DNA of 33,393 bases from Bacteroidaceae bacterium (GCA_017619335.1 JAFZSP010000099.1:1-33393), one strand, 5' to 3'. Positions 1-8,486 are shown, counted from the first letter of the stretch. Numbers and translations: made by a program. The notes: generated by a model from the sequence alone, not told the origin.

Positions 1-2
1 CC

Positions 3-122
3 AAACTGGTCAAGGAGGGCACCATCACCCAGGAGCAGTGGCAGGCCATCATGGATGGTGAAGCCACCATCGAGATTGATGAGGGCGGTAATGTCACCCC
101 CGTGCAGCCCGAGAATCCGTAA
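3..122 (+). CDS. 3' end of an unidentified gene (partial)
   Basis: An open frame enters from the left edge and ends at the TAA at 120-122, giving the last 39 residues of a protein that starts outside the window. The visible tail is hydrophilic and acidic, with a stretch reading LVKEGTITQEQWQAIM and a Pro/Glu-rich end. The pattern LVK-G-IT-EQ-W/Y is loosely like the C terminus of phage XkdX-type small proteins, but this is a weak resemblance from memory. Because a smalltalk microprotein follows, and smalltalk genes commonly sit near HU-like DNA-binding proteins and amidases, the missing part could belong to such a cluster. I cannot assign a function. Confidence 0.55.
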   Translation, partial: KLVKEGTITQEQWQAIMDGEATIEIDEGGNVTPVQPENP

Positions 123-138
123 AGACTCACCCCCGACA

Positions 139-263
139 GACTCACCCCCGACCCCTCTCTTTCAAAGAGGGGAGCGAGGGAGCCGGGCAGAAGGCAGAAG
201 AGGGTCGAAGACTCACCCCCGACCCCTCTCTTTCAAAGAGGGGGCGAGGGAGCCGGGCAGAAG
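139..263. repeat. Tandem pair of palindrome-bearing repeats (about 55 bp each)
   Basis: Two near-identical units lie at 139-193 and 210-263. Each begins GACTCACCCCCGACCCC, contains the palindrome CTCTTTCAAAGAG flanked by CCC and GGG, and ends GCGAGGGAGCCGGGCAGAAG. They differ by one base of length in the G run. A diverged third copy of the palindrome is found at 727-766. They are non-coding and look like dispersed intergenic REP-type elements; no transposase is nearby. Confidence 0.8.
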
Positions 264-575
264 CGGAGGGGCAAGCCCCAGCGAGCAGACAAGGGAAGCC
301 CCGAAAGGGGCGCAAGACCACAGGCAGGGGTGGAATGAAATGAAACCCCTGCATTGAACGGCGACACCACACGAACCCCGACGGGGTGACAGAATGAAAA
401 TGTTCTGTCGTACCTTCTTGAAGTGTCAAGCGACCAGAGGTCGAGCGCGGCACTCGTGTAACACCGACCCTGGTAGCAGGGGTTCCGCTACGCTCCACCA
501 CCTGCCTGTGGTCTAAACACCCCTTCGGGGTTTAAACCCCTGTCTGTGTTCTTTCTGGCCTTCGGCCTTACCTAC
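262..575. repeat. Inverted pair of REP-like units enclosing a hairpin cluster (BIME-like)
   Basis: A perfect 14-bp inverted repeat, AGACCACAGGCAGG at 315-328 and its complement at 501-514, flanks the core. On the outer side of each arm sits an equivalent hairpin: GCCCC-GAAA-GGGGC at 298-311 and ACCCC-TTC-GGGGT at 519-531. Between the arms are more small hairpins: 325-331/345-351, 376-379/383-386, 388-394/403-409 (GACAGAA/TTCTGTC), 431-435/439-443 and 468-472/477-481; GGCC-TTC-GGCC at 557-567 follows. The whole looks like two diverged copies of one repeat in opposite orientation. No convincing gene is seen between 123 and 616. Confidence 0.7.
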
Positions 576-616
576 CAATTAACACAAACAACACTAAACG
601 CTAAACTGAAAAGCTT

Positions 617-724
617 ATGAAGAAGGAAACTTGGAAGCGCATTCTGGACATCGTCATCACCATTCTGACCGCGATCGTCACCGCACTCACCACCACCAGT
701 TGCATTGGCAAGGGCCCGTTCTAA
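617..724 (+). CDS. Smalltalk family microprotein (35 aa)
   Basis: A 35-residue frame starts MKKETWKRILDIVITILTAI and ends TSCIGKGPF. It has a short basic N terminus with an invariant-looking Trp, then one hydrophobic helix of about 20 residues, then a Cys just after the membrane segment. This is the pattern of the Bacteroidota smalltalk family, usually found beside HU-like DNA-binding and N-acetylmuramoyl-L-alanine amidase genes. The family function is unknown; a membrane-inserted peptide is likely, and the TTTSC could act as a lipobox, though it is poor. No -7 box is obvious upstream, so it may be read through from the gene ending at 122. No amidase follows here; the next gene is on the opposite strand. 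Confidence 0.75.
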   Translation: MKKETWKRILDIVITILTAIVTALTTTSCIGKGPF

Positions 725-726
725 AA

Positions 727-766
727 GCCTCACCCCCAACCCCTCTCCTTTGGAGAGGGGAGTGAG
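727..766. repeat. Third copy of the CCCCTCTC palindrome
   Basis: CCCCTCTCC at 740-748 pairs with GGAGAGGGG at 752-760 over a 3-nt loop, and CTCAC (729-733) pairs with GTGAG (762-766) further out. The flank CTCACCCCCAACCCC matches the repeat units at 139-263. It lies immediately after the smalltalk stop codon and may help end that transcript. Confidence 0.7.
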
Positions 767-826
767 GACCGAGTGGAACCCCGAGAGTTACACTTGTAAC
801 CTGAAACCAGAAACTATCTACTACTG

Positions 827-870
827 CTTGCCCGCGCCACATCATACCGATGGACGCGGGCAAGTTTTTT
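827..870 (+). terminator. Rho-independent terminator, 10-bp GC-rich stem plus T6
   Basis: CTTGCCCGCG (827-836) pairs perfectly with CGCGGGCAAG (855-864) around an 18-nt loop and is followed by six T (865-870). It lies in a convergent gap between the smalltalk gene (+) and the ABC transporter (-), so it can serve both directions, with the T tract favouring the plus strand. The same stem recurs at 8410-8447. Confidence 0.8.
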
Positions 871-887
871 ATAGTGTCTGAACCCCT

Positions 888-2720
888 TCAGCTCTCGTTG
901 ATGGTGTCAGCAATTTTATCCACATTCATGCTGCGCGCGCTGGCATCGAAGATGTCCTTGTAGAGTCCTCCCTGCCGATAGACCTCGGAGGGAGTGCCGC
1001 TCTGGACGACGTGGCCTTTCTGGAGAACATAGATCTGGTCGGAATCAATGATCTGCCCGATGTTGTGGGAGATGATGATGACGGTGCGCCCTGCCTTGAT
1101 GGCGTCTATGCTGGCCTTGATCTGCTCTGTGGCGATGGCGTCGAGGCTTGCTGTGGGTTCGTCCAGGAAGATGATGGGCGGGTTCTTGATGAACATCCGT
1201 GCGATGGCGATGCGCTGCTGCTGTCCTCCGCTGAGCTGGAGGGCTTGTGAGGCGAAGCCGCCCGGCAGCTGCATGATCTGGTCATAGATGTAGGCCTGTC
1301 GGGCAGCCTTCACCACGTCTTCGTGGGTGGCACGCGGGTTGCCGTAGCGGATGTTTTCCTCGATGGAACCGCTGAAAATGTGGTTCTTCTGCAGCACCAG
1401 CCCCACGTTCTCGCGCAGCCATTGCGTGTCCCACTGGCGCAGCTCGTGACCGTCTAAACGGATGCTGCCGCAGTCGGGGTGGTAGAACTTGTCCAGGAGG
1501 TTGACGATGGTGCTCTTGCCGGCGCCGCTGAGTCCCACGAGGGCTGTGATCTTGCCGCTGGGGATGTGCAGGGTCACATCGGTGAGTGCCTTGGTGCCGT
1601 TGCCGTAGGTGAAATCCACGCCGCTCATCTCGAAATCGCCCAGGACTTGGGCAGGGTGCCAGGTGCCCGTGTCCTCCACCTCGTCGTCGGCGTGAAGGAT
1701 GCCGAAGAACCCTTCAGCGTAGATGAGCGCATCGTTCATGTCGTCGTAGATGCGGTGCAGCTGACGGATGGGAGCGCTAACGTTGGCGAAGAGCATGACG
1801 TGGTACATGATTTTGCCGATGCTCATGCCGGGATAGTCGGTGAGGACAAGGTAGGCCGTCAGGATGATGATGAGCACGGTGCCAATCTGCTCGAAGAAGC
1901 TCTTGAGGCCATTGAAGAAGAAACTCAGGCGGCGGGTGTTCATCTGCTGGCTGGTCATGGCATCCTGGATGGCAGCCTGACGGGCGGCCTCGATATCCTC
2001 GCGATTGAAGGACTTGATGACGGAGATGCTCTCGATGATGTTCAGAATCCCCTGGCTCACAGCCTGATGACTGCTGAAGATGTTCCGGCGCCAGCCTTTC
2101 AGGTGGTTGGCCTGCACGTAGGTGAGGTAGAAATAAATAGGTACGATGCACAGGGCCACCAGTCCCACATAGACATTGGCCGCAAACATCAGAATCAGGG
2201 CGAAGACGGCGCTGGTGAAGAGCGGCAGGATCTCGATGAAGAAGTTGTTGACGGTGTTGGAGAGGCTCTGGATACCGCGGTCTATGCGTGACTGCAGCTT
2301 GCCCGTCTCGTTGCCCTCCGACGAGAAGAACGCCATGCGGAAGGAGAGCATCCGATCCACGACCTTCAGGGAGAGGTCACGGCTGATGAGGATGCGCATT
2401 TTCTCGCCGAAGTAACGCTGCCCGAAAGTGATAAATGCCGAGATCACTTCCTTGCCCAACAGGATGGCACTGATGGTGAATAGGAGTTTGGCGGCTTGGC
2501 TCCAGGCAAAGGAAGTCTGCATCATGGCGTTGATGGCGTCCACGGCTCGGTCCAGCACCACTGCATTGACCTGTGCCATCAGCGAGCCGATGAAGGTCAG
2601 CGCGAGGGTGAGGATGACAAGCCAGCGGTAGGGCTTGACGAAGGGCAGAATGTTCTTCAGCAGGCCGATGAGATTCATCTTGATGGCCGGCTGCTCTGTG
2701 TTGGTGGTGTTTGGTGCCAT
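888..2720 (-). CDS. ABC exporter half-transporter (fused membrane and ATPase domains)
   Basis: A 610-aa protein of the MsbA/multidrug exporter type. The N-terminal two thirds hold six predicted transmembrane helices with the typical intracellular-loop phrase SVIKSFNREDIEA. The C-terminal ATPase has Walker A GLSGAGKST (Lys402), signature LSGGQQQR (496-503) and Walker B IIFLDEPTASLD (Asp520-Glu521). Such proteins work as dimers in the inner membrane exporting lipids, peptides or drugs; the substrate cannot be told from sequence. The frame extends upstream to 2783, but the -7 box at 2752-2759 lies inside that extension, so the start is placed at the ATG at 2718-2720 (MAPNTTNTEQ). It is monocistronic, divergent from mutA. 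Confidence 0.92.
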   Translation of the reverse strand: MAPNTTNTEQPAIKMNLIGLLKNILPFVKPYRWLVILTLALTFIGSLMAQVNAVVLDRAVDAINAMMQTSFAWSQAAKLLFTISAILLGKEVISAFITFGQRYFGEKMRILISRDLSLKVVDRMLSFRMAFFSSEGNETGKLQSRIDRGIQSLSNTVNNFFIEILPLFTSAVFALILMFAANVYVGLVALCIVPIYFYLTYVQANHLKGWRRNIFSSHQAVSQGILNIIESISVIKSFNREDIEAARQAAIQDAMTSQQMNTRRLSFFFNGLKSFFEQIGTVLIIILTAYLVLTDYPGMSIGKIMYHVMLFANVSAPIRQLHRIYDDMNDALIYAEGFFGILHADDEVEDTGTWHPAQVLGDFEMSGVDFTYGNGTKALTDVTLHIPSGKITALVGLSGAGKSTIVNLLDKFYHPDCGSIRLDGHELRQWDTQWLRENVGLVLQKNHIFSGSIEENIRYGNPRATHEDVVKAARQAYIYDQIMQLPGGFASQALQLSGGQQQRIAIARMFIKNPPIIFLDEPTASLDAIATEQIKASIDAIKAGRTVIIISHNIGQIIDSDQIYVLQKGHVVQSGTPSEVYRQGGLYKDIFDASARSMNVDKIADTINES

Positions 2721-2751
2721 AATTATTGTCGTTTGCTCTTGAAATTTGGTG

Positions 2752-2759
2752 CAAAGGTA
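2752..2759 (-). promoter_or_regulatory. Bacteroidota -7 box for the ABC transporter
   Basis: On the minus strand this reads TACCTTTG followed by C, about 30 nt before the ATG at 2720. No good TTTG box is seen 20 nt upstream. It is divergent from the mutA promoter. Confidence 0.7.
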
Positions 2760-2818
2760 CGTTTTTTTTATGAAAAACCTCATGAAAATCGAGATTTAAT
2801 GACTTTTTACACTGCAAA

Positions 2819-2850
2819 TTTGGCCGTGAGGGTAAACTTTCTTACCTTTG
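2819..2850 (+). promoter_or_regulatory. Full Bacteroidota promoter for mutAB
   Basis: TTTG at 2819-2822, a 20-nt spacer, then TACCTTTG at 2843-2850, matching the primary sigma factor (SigABfr-type) consensus of the phylum exactly. The mutA ATG lies 66 nt after the -7 box. No cobalamin riboswitch core is apparent in the short leader. Confidence 0.8.
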
Positions 2851-2916
2851 CCCGCATTTTGTAAGAAAATCAACTAAAAAACCTTAATCATTAAACTCTA
2901 AACAATCAACTCTACT

Positions 2917-4779
2917 ATGGCAGATAGTAAAGAAAAACTCTTCGCGGACTTCACTGCCCCGTCACGTCAGGAATGGCGTGACAAGATTGAGGTTGACCTC
3001 AAGGGCGCTGACTACGAGAAGAAGATGGTGTGGAGAACCAACGAAGGTTTCTCCATGCAGCCGTTCTACCTGAAGGAAGACGTGGACCAGTTGCCCACCG
3101 TCAACGCCCTCCCGGGCGAGTTCCCCTTTGTGCGCGGCAACAAGAAGGACAACAACGTCTGGTACGTTCGTCAGAACATTGTTGTCAAAGACCCCAAAGA
3201 AGCCAACGCCAAGGCTTTGGACATCCTGAACAAGGGTATCGACTCCATCGGTTTTCGCATTCCCGGCGAGACGGTGAGTGCCGAACTCATCGAGACGCTG
3301 CTTGACGGCATTTGCTGCGACATCGTGGAAGTGAGCTTCCGCATCTGTCAGCGCCACGTGCTGGAACTGGCCGACATCCTTGTGGCTTACTACGAGAAGA
3401 AGGGCTACGACAAGGAGAAGATTGTGGGCGGCATCGGCTTCGACCCCATCGAGCGTATGCTCATGAAGGGCAAGGACAGCACCATGCTGCTGCCCACCAT
3501 GCCCAAGCTCGTGGAGAAACTGAAGGACTTCCCCAACTTGCGGTGCGTGATGGTTCACAGCGACCTGCTCTGCAACAGCGGTGCCTACGTCTATCAGGAA
3601 CTGGGCTACGCGCTGGCTTGGGGTAAGGAGTACCTGGAGGAACTGACGGAAGCTGGCGTGCCTGTGGACCTCGCCGCCAAGAAGATCAAGTTCTACATGG
3701 GCATCGGCGGCAACTACTTCATGGAGATTGCCAAGTTCCGTGCCGCACGTATGCTCTGGGCACAGATTGTGAAACAGTACGAGCCCAAGTGCGACTGCGC
3801 TTGCAAGATGTGCATCAACGCTGCTACCACGACCTACAACCAGACCGTGTTCGACAGCTACGTCAACATGCTCCGCTCACAGACCGAGACGATGTCCGCA
3901 GCCCTCGCAGGTGTCCACTCAGTAGTGGTAACGCCCTTCGACGCTCCCTACGAGACACCGACCGACTTCGCCGAGCGTATCGCACGCAACCAGCAGCTGC
4001 TGCTCAAGGAAGAGTGCCACTTCGACAAAATTGTGGATGTCAGCGGCGGCAGCTACTTCGTGGAAGAGCTGACCGTGGCCATCGCCAAGGAAGCTTGGAA
4101 ACTGTTCCTTGCCGTTGAGGAAGAAGGCGGTTTCCTCGCCGCTGTCAAAGCTGGCAAGATTCAGGAGGCCATCAACAGCACCGATGCCGCCCGTCACGCC
4201 AACGCCGGCAAACGCAAGGAGTTCCTGCTCGGTACCAACCAGTTCCCCAACTTCACGGAGACGAGCGAAGGCAAGGAACCGCTGTCTTGCGACTGCACCT
4301 GCAAGCACTCCAGCGACCCCGATGTGCCCGCCTTGAAGACCAGCCGTCTGGCTTCCGATTTCGAGACCCTGCGCCTCACCACCGAGAAGGCTGCCAAGCA
4401 ACCCATCGCTTTCATGCTGACCATCGGCAACCTGGCCATGCGTCAGGCTCGTGCACAGTTCAGCTGCAACTTCCTGGCTGCTGCTGGTTACAAGGTCATC
4501 GACAACCTCGGATTCAAGACCGTGGAAGAAGGCGTCGAGGCTGCCGTCAAAGCTGGCGCCGACATCGTGGTGCTCTGCTCCAGTGACGACGAGTATGCCG
4601 ACTACGGCGTGCCCGCATTCAATGCCCTCAAGGCTGCCGACCCCAAGGCCATCTTCATCATCGCAGGTGCACCTGCTTGCTCTGAGGACCTCAAGGCCGC
4701 CGGCATCGAGAACTTCATCCATGTGCGTGTTGACCAGCTCAAGACCCTCAAGGAACTGAATGCAAAATTAGGAATCTAA
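2917..4779 (+). CDS. mutA: Methylmalonyl-CoA mutase small (beta) subunit
   Basis: A 620-aa protein, close to the usual length of the small subunit of the heterodimeric adenosylcobalamin-dependent mutase that interconverts succinyl-CoA and methylmalonyl-CoA. It has the mutase TIM-barrel region (about 1-440, with [20 protein letters not shown] and [17 protein letters not shown]) and a C-terminal flavodoxin-like domain (about 485-620) that lacks the cobalamin-binding DxHxxG, as expected for the non-catalytic subunit. Oddities are two similar Cys clusters, CDCACKMC (292-299) and CDCTCK (458-463). It is followed 29 nt later by mutB. In fermentative Bacteroidales this pair feeds propionate formation; no epimerase or decarboxylase gene is in the window. 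Confidence 0.95.
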   Translation: MADSKEKLFADFTAPSRQEWRDKIEVDLKGADYEKKMVWRTNEGFSMQPFYLKEDVDQLPTVNALPGEFPFVRGNKKDNNVWYVRQNIVVKDPKEANAKALDILNKGIDSIGFRIPGETVSAELIETLLDGICCDIVEVSFRICQRHVLELADILVAYYEKKGYDKEKIVGGIGFDPIERMLMKGKDSTMLLPTMPKLVEKLKDFPNLRCVMVHSDLLCNSGAYVYQELGYALAWGKEYLEELTEAGVPVDLAAKKIKFYMGIGGNYFMEIAKFRAARMLWAQIVKQYEPKCDCACKMCINAATTTYNQTVFDSYVNMLRSQTETMSAALAGVHSVVVTPFDAPYETPTDFAERIARNQQLLLKEECHFDKIVDVSGGSYFVEELTVAIAKEAWKLFLAVEEEGGFLAAVKAGKIQEAINSTDAARHANAGKRKEFLLGTNQFPNFTETSEGKEPLSCDCTCKHSSDPDVPALKTSRLASDFETLRLTTEKAAKQPIAFMLTIGNLAMRQARAQFSCNFLAAAGYKVIDNLGFKTVEEGVEAAVKAGADIVVLCSSDDEYADYGVPAFNALKAADPKAIFIIAGAPACSEDLKAAGIENFIHVRVDQLKTLKELNAKLGI

Positions 4780-4808
4780 CAGTTATAACTCCCAAAACTC
4801 AAGAAGCA

Positions 4809-6974
4809 ATGAAAAAGAATTTTGCAGATATAGATATCTTTGCTGGCATCGAACAGAAGAATGGTCAGCAATGGCAGCGGGAGAATGGCATCACTGCCAA
4901 CTGGAAGACTCCTGAGCAGATTGATATTCAGCCCGTTTATACAAAGGAAGACCTCGAAGGCATGGAACACCTGAACTTCGCAGCAGGTATTCCGCCCTTC
5001 CTGCGTGGCCCGTACAGCATGATGTATCCCTTCCGTCCGTGGACCATCCGCCAGTACGCTGGCTTCTCCACCGCCGAAGAGTCCAACGCTTTCTATCGTC
5101 GTAACCTTGCCAGCGGACAGAAAGGTCTTTCCGTGGCCTTTGACCTGCCCACACACCGCGGCTACGACCCCGACAACGCCCGCGTCGTGGGTGACGTCGG
5201 TAAGGCTGGCGTGAGCATCTGCTCCCTGGAGAACATGAAGGTGCTCTTCGCGGGCATACCTCTTAATAAGATGTCCGTCTCCATGACCATGAACGGTGCC
5301 GTGCTGCCCGTGTTGGCTTTCTACATCAACGCTGGTCTGGAGCAGGGCGCACAGCTCGAGGAGATGGCTGGTACCATCCAGAACGACATCCTGAAGGAGT
5401 TCATGGTGCGTAACACCTATATCTATCCGCCGGCCTTCTCCATGAAGATCATTGCCGACATCTTCGAGTACACCTCACAGAAGATGCCGAAATTCAACAG
5501 TATCTCAATATCTGGCTACCACATGCAGGAGGCTGGTGCCACTGCCGACATCGAGCTGGCCTACACGCTGGCAGACGGTATGGACTATCTGCGTGCCGGT
5601 ATCAATGCCGGTATTGATGTGGACGCTTTTGCCCCTCGCCTCAGCTTCTTCTGGGCCATCGGCGTGAACCACTTCATGGAAATCGCCAAGATGCGTGCCG
5701 GCCGTCTGCTCTGGGCCAAGATTGTCAAGAGCTTCGGCGCCAAGAACCCCAAGTCCATGGCTCTGCGCACACACTCCCAGACTTCCGGTTGGTCACTCAC
5801 CGAGCAAGACCCGTTCAACAACGTGGGCCGCACCTGTATCGAGGCTATGGCTGCCGTGCTGGGACACACCCAATCGTTGCACACCAACGCCCTTGACGAG
5901 GCCATCGCACTGCCCACCGACTTCAGCGCACGTATTGCCCGTAACACACAGATTTACATCCAGAACGAGACGCAGGTGTGCAAGCACATCGATCCGTGGG
6001 CTGGTTCCTATTACGTGGAGAAACTCACTCAGGAGCTTTACCTCAAGGCTTGGGAGCACATCCAGGAAATCGAAAAGCTCGGCGGTATGGCCAAGGCTAT
6101 CGAGACGGGTCTGCCCAAGATGCGCATCGAGGAAGCTGCTGCCCGCACACAAGCTCGCATTGACAGTGGCGTGCAGACCATCGTCGGCGTGAACAAGTAC
6201 CGTTTGGAGCATGAAGATCCCATCGACATTCTCGAGGTTGACAACACCGCCGTGCGTCTGCAACAGGAGGAAAGCCTCAAGCAGCTCCGTGCCAACCGCG
6301 ACAACGAGCAGGTCAAGAAGGACCTTGCCGCCATCACAGCCTGCGTGCAGGAATTTGCCGATGGCAAGCGCAGCGAGCACAACCTCCTCGACCTCGCCGT
6401 CACCGCCGCAGGCCACCGTGCCACCCTTGGTGAAATCAGTGATGCCTGCGAGGCTGTCGTGGGCCGTTACAAAGCAGTAATCCGTACTATTTCAGGCGTG
6501 TATAGTTCAGAAAGCAAGGCTGATGCAGACTTCGAGGAAGCCTGCCGCCTCACCGAAGAGTTCGCAAAACAGGAGGGCCGTCGTCCTCGTATCATGGTTG
6601 CCAAGATGGGTCAGGACGGTCACGACCGCGGCGCAAAGGTCGTTGCTACGGGTTATGCCGACTGCGGTTTCGACGTCGATATGGGTCCGCTCTTCCAGAC
6701 GCCCGCCGAGGCTGCCCGCGAGGCTGTGGAGAACGACGTCAACATCGTGGGCGCCAGCTCTCTGGCAGCAGGTCACAAGACTCTCATCCCGCAGCTCATC
6801 GAAGAGCTGAAGAAGCTGGGTCGCGACGACATCATGGTCATCGCCGGAGGTGTCATTCCTGCCCAGGACTATGACTTCCTCTACAAGGCTGGCGTCGCTG
6901 CCGTCTTCGGTCCCGGCACCAGTGTGGCCAAGGCCGCTTGCGAGATGATGAAGCTACTGCTGGGTAAGGAATAA
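4809..6974 (+). CDS. mutB: Methylmalonyl-CoA mutase large (alpha) catalytic subunit
   Basis: A 721-aa catalytic subunit. The barrel contains [11 protein letters not shown], with Tyr237-His238 matching the active-site Tyr-His pair of the Propionibacterium enzyme. The C-terminal cobalamin domain has the base-off motif [10 protein letters not shown] (599-608), where His605 is the axial cobalt ligand, plus GASSLAAGH and [10 protein letters not shown]. It therefore binds adenosylcobalamin, unlike MutA. It lies 29 nt after mutA in one transcript and ends 48 nt before a strong terminator. The reaction is reversible; in this type of organism the direction from succinyl-CoA to methylmalonyl-CoA toward propionate is likely. 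Confidence 0.97.
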   Translation: MKKNFADIDIFAGIEQKNGQQWQRENGITANWKTPEQIDIQPVYTKEDLEGMEHLNFAAGIPPFLRGPYSMMYPFRPWTIRQYAGFSTAEESNAFYRRNLASGQKGLSVAFDLPTHRGYDPDNARVVGDVGKAGVSICSLENMKVLFAGIPLNKMSVSMTMNGAVLPVLAFYINAGLEQGAQLEEMAGTIQNDILKEFMVRNTYIYPPAFSMKIIADIFEYTSQKMPKFNSISISGYHMQEAGATADIELAYTLADGMDYLRAGINAGIDVDAFAPRLSFFWAIGVNHFMEIAKMRAGRLLWAKIVKSFGAKNPKSMALRTHSQTSGWSLTEQDPFNNVGRTCIEAMAAVLGHTQSLHTNALDEAIALPTDFSARIARNTQIYIQNETQVCKHIDPWAGSYYVEKLTQELYLKAWEHIQEIEKLGGMAKAIETGLPKMRIEEAAARTQARIDSGVQTIVGVNKYRLEHEDPIDILEVDNTAVRLQQEESLKQLRANRDNEQVKKDLAAITACVQEFADGKRSEHNLLDLAVTAAGHRATLGEISDACEAVVGRYKAVIRTISGVYSSESKADADFEEACRLTEEFAKQEGRRPRIMVAKMGQDGHDRGAKVVATGYADCGFDVDMGPLFQTPAEAAREAVENDVNIVGASSLAAGHKTLIPQLIEELKKLGRDDIMVIAGGVIPAQDYDFLYKAGVAAVFGPGTSVAKAACEMMKLLLGKE

Positions 6975-7022
6975 CCTCCAACAGCCAGGACTGATAGTAA
7001 TTTTTTCTCATATCGTTTGTCT

Positions 7023-7062
7023 GAGAGCCGTTAGACATTTTGTCTGGCGGCTCTCTTTTTCT
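7023..7062 (+). terminator. Rho-independent terminator of mutAB
   Basis: GAGAGCCG (7023-7030) pairs with CGGCTCTC (7048-7055); an inner AGACA/TGTCT stem extends it, and TTTTT follows at 7056-7060. It lies 48 nt after the mutB stop. Confidence 0.85.
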
Positions 7063-7183
7063 TGATGACTGCCTTTCCTGTGAAAATCTGTGCAAATCGT
7101 GTGCAACAAAGGTTCGAGAAATGCCCATAAAGAGACAAATACCTGATTTTGACTTTCAAAGAGATGGAAAAAGTGCGAAAAGA

Positions 7184-7215
7184 TTTGGTCACAATAAAAG
7201 AAGTTCGTACCTTTG
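7184..7215 (+). promoter_or_regulatory. Full Bacteroidota promoter for the lipoprotein gene
   Basis: TTTG at 7184-7187, a 20-nt spacer, then TACCTTTG at 7208-7215, ending 34 nt before the ATG at 7250. This argues against the in-frame start far upstream at 7040, which would precede the promoter. Confidence 0.8.
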
Positions 7216-7249
7216 CCGCGCAAATTTAAAAACTATCGTCATTTTCGCT

Positions 7250-8386
7250 ATGAAAAAGTTCCTTTTTTTCTTGATGAGTGTCGCACTGCTGGTCGGTTGC
7301 GATTCCAGTGAGACTGTGAACAACTTTACCACGAACAGTGAGAATCTCCCCAGCACAGAAATCTTTGTTCAGGGTCAGCACCTGCTGCCCAACGACTTGC
7401 AGACCCGTGCAGGCCTCGCTTGGCCCTACCACAACGAGAACGAGGACTGGGAGACAGCTCGCTTCTCCATTCGTGCCGACGGCACTCTCCCCGGTTACAT
7501 CGACCAGAGTTCCGCTCTCTACTACGGACGCTCTCCAGGCAAGGACGGCCAGAACAGAGGCCGCGTCTATAGACTTTATCCCTATGGTCACTACAACGAC
7601 CGCGATTTGGACTACTACCAGAGGGACAAGAAGACTGGCAGCAACATCGGTCTCTTCCGTTATGTCTATGACCCCACCGGCATGAAGACACAACTTCCCC
7701 TCCTCGAAGTCCCCTCTGTGCTCAATATCCTGGCCGACGAGAAGACCGACATTGAGAACGGCACCAGCAGAGCAAGCCTCGACGCCGTCAACGCCCTCAT
7801 GGAAAAAGGTGAAGAATACCTCAATTCACACGTCCTCTGGTATGTCGTCAAGGAAGTGGGCATGCGCTACGGTTGGCACGTCAATGGTATCATCACCGAC
7901 TACGAAGTGCCTCGCTATGAGTTCAGCGCAGACCATGTGCCCGACAATGTGGAAGTAGATATCCATCAGCAGGAGCACACAGACTGGAACGAGATCAAGA
8001 CCTCCATTCACATCCGCACCGACTGCGAGTCTGTCTCTATCAACATCCCCTTGAAGTATGAGGATATCGTTGAGCAGGACGACTTTGCCATCCGCGTCTT
8101 TGATTTCGACTACTCTGAGTACACCATTACCCACACCATTACTCACGACGAGAATGGCATCACAATCGCCATTACCAACATCCCCGCAGAGTTGATTGCC
8201 AAACTGAAGCAGAACTTCGGCGACGGCCTCACAGTAGAAATCCACAGCTACTGCACCAAGTCCGACTTCTGGGAGGAACTCGCCAAGAGCACCGTTCTCA
8301 AAACAGGCAAGCCCTGCACCGTCAATGGACAGATTTCAAGCGCCTTCCATGACGAAGTGCTACCGATATACATCAAACAGCCATAA
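7250..8386 (+). CDS. Lipoprotein of unknown function (378 aa)
   Basis: The protein starts MKKFLFFLMSVALLVGCDSS, a signal peptide with a clear lipobox LVGC (Cys17), so it should be a lipoprotein of the cell envelope. After it comes a Ser/Thr-rich linker and a soluble region rich in Tyr, Asp and His. From about residue 235 several segments alternate in a beta-strand manner (ESVSINIPLKY, YTITHTITHD, GITIAITNIPA). I do not recognise a family. It has its own promoter between the mutAB terminator and a convergent terminator, so it is a single-gene unit. The start follows the promoter at 7208-7215; the longer frame from 7040 would bury the signal peptide. Confidence 0.8.
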   Translation: MKKFLFFLMSVALLVGCDSSETVNNFTTNSENLPSTEIFVQGQHLLPNDLQTRAGLAWPYHNENEDWETARFSIRADGTLPGYIDQSSALYYGRSPGKDGQNRGRVYRLYPYGHYNDRDLDYYQRDKKTGSNIGLFRYVYDPTGMKTQLPLLEVPSVLNILADEKTDIENGTSRASLDAVNALMEKGEEYLNSHVLWYVVKEVGMRYGWHVNGIITDYEVPRYEFSADHVPDNVEVDIHQQEHTDWNEIKTSIHIRTDCESVSINIPLKYEDIVEQDDFAIRVFDFDYSEYTITHTITHDENGITIAITNIPAELIAKLKQNFGDGLTVEIHSYCTKSDFWEELAKSTVLKTGKPCTVNGQISSAFHDEVLPIYIKQP

Positions 8387-8409
8387 ACCAATATGGTCGA
8401 GCGTACTAC

Positions 8410-8447
8410 AACTTGCCCGCGTCACACATTCGTGATGCGGGCAAGTT
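8410..8447. terminator. Bidirectional hairpin terminator in a convergent gap
   Basis: AACTTGCCCGC (8410-8420) pairs with GCGGGCAAGTT (8437-8447), and the stem continues inward through a G-T wobble and TCAC/GTGA, leaving a 6-nt loop (8426-8431). It lies 23 nt after the lipoprotein stop and serves the opposing dut-envC operon too. There is no T tract directly next to the stem. The core CTTGCCCGC/GCGGGCAAG is identical to the terminator at 827-864. Confidence 0.7.
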
Positions 8448-8486
8448 GCGTAAAATGGCGTTTTTTTCTGGTGCCTGCCCTTGTTA

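Noticed and set aside
139..263. CRISPR-like direct repeats
   Set aside because: Only two units with a 16-nt spacer, each holding a palindrome; no cas genes and no regular spacers.
55..501. Open frames of 100 and 119 aa across the repeat island (both strands)
   Set aside because: They translate palindromic repeats into Pro/Arg/Ser-rich peptides; no ribosome site or promoter supports them.
1479..2291. 270-aa open frame on the plus strand inside the ABC transporter
   Set aside because: Antisense shadow of a gene with clear ABC motifs; the composition is Val/Asp/His-rich with no start signals or promoter.
2851..2916. Possible cobalamin riboswitch before mutA
   Set aside because: The leader is only about 60 nt and shows no B12-box or multi-stem structure.
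7008..7223. 71-aa frame on the minus strand between mutB and the lipoprotein
   Set aside because: It covers the mutAB terminator and the consensus promoter of the next gene, so it is not likely to be coding.
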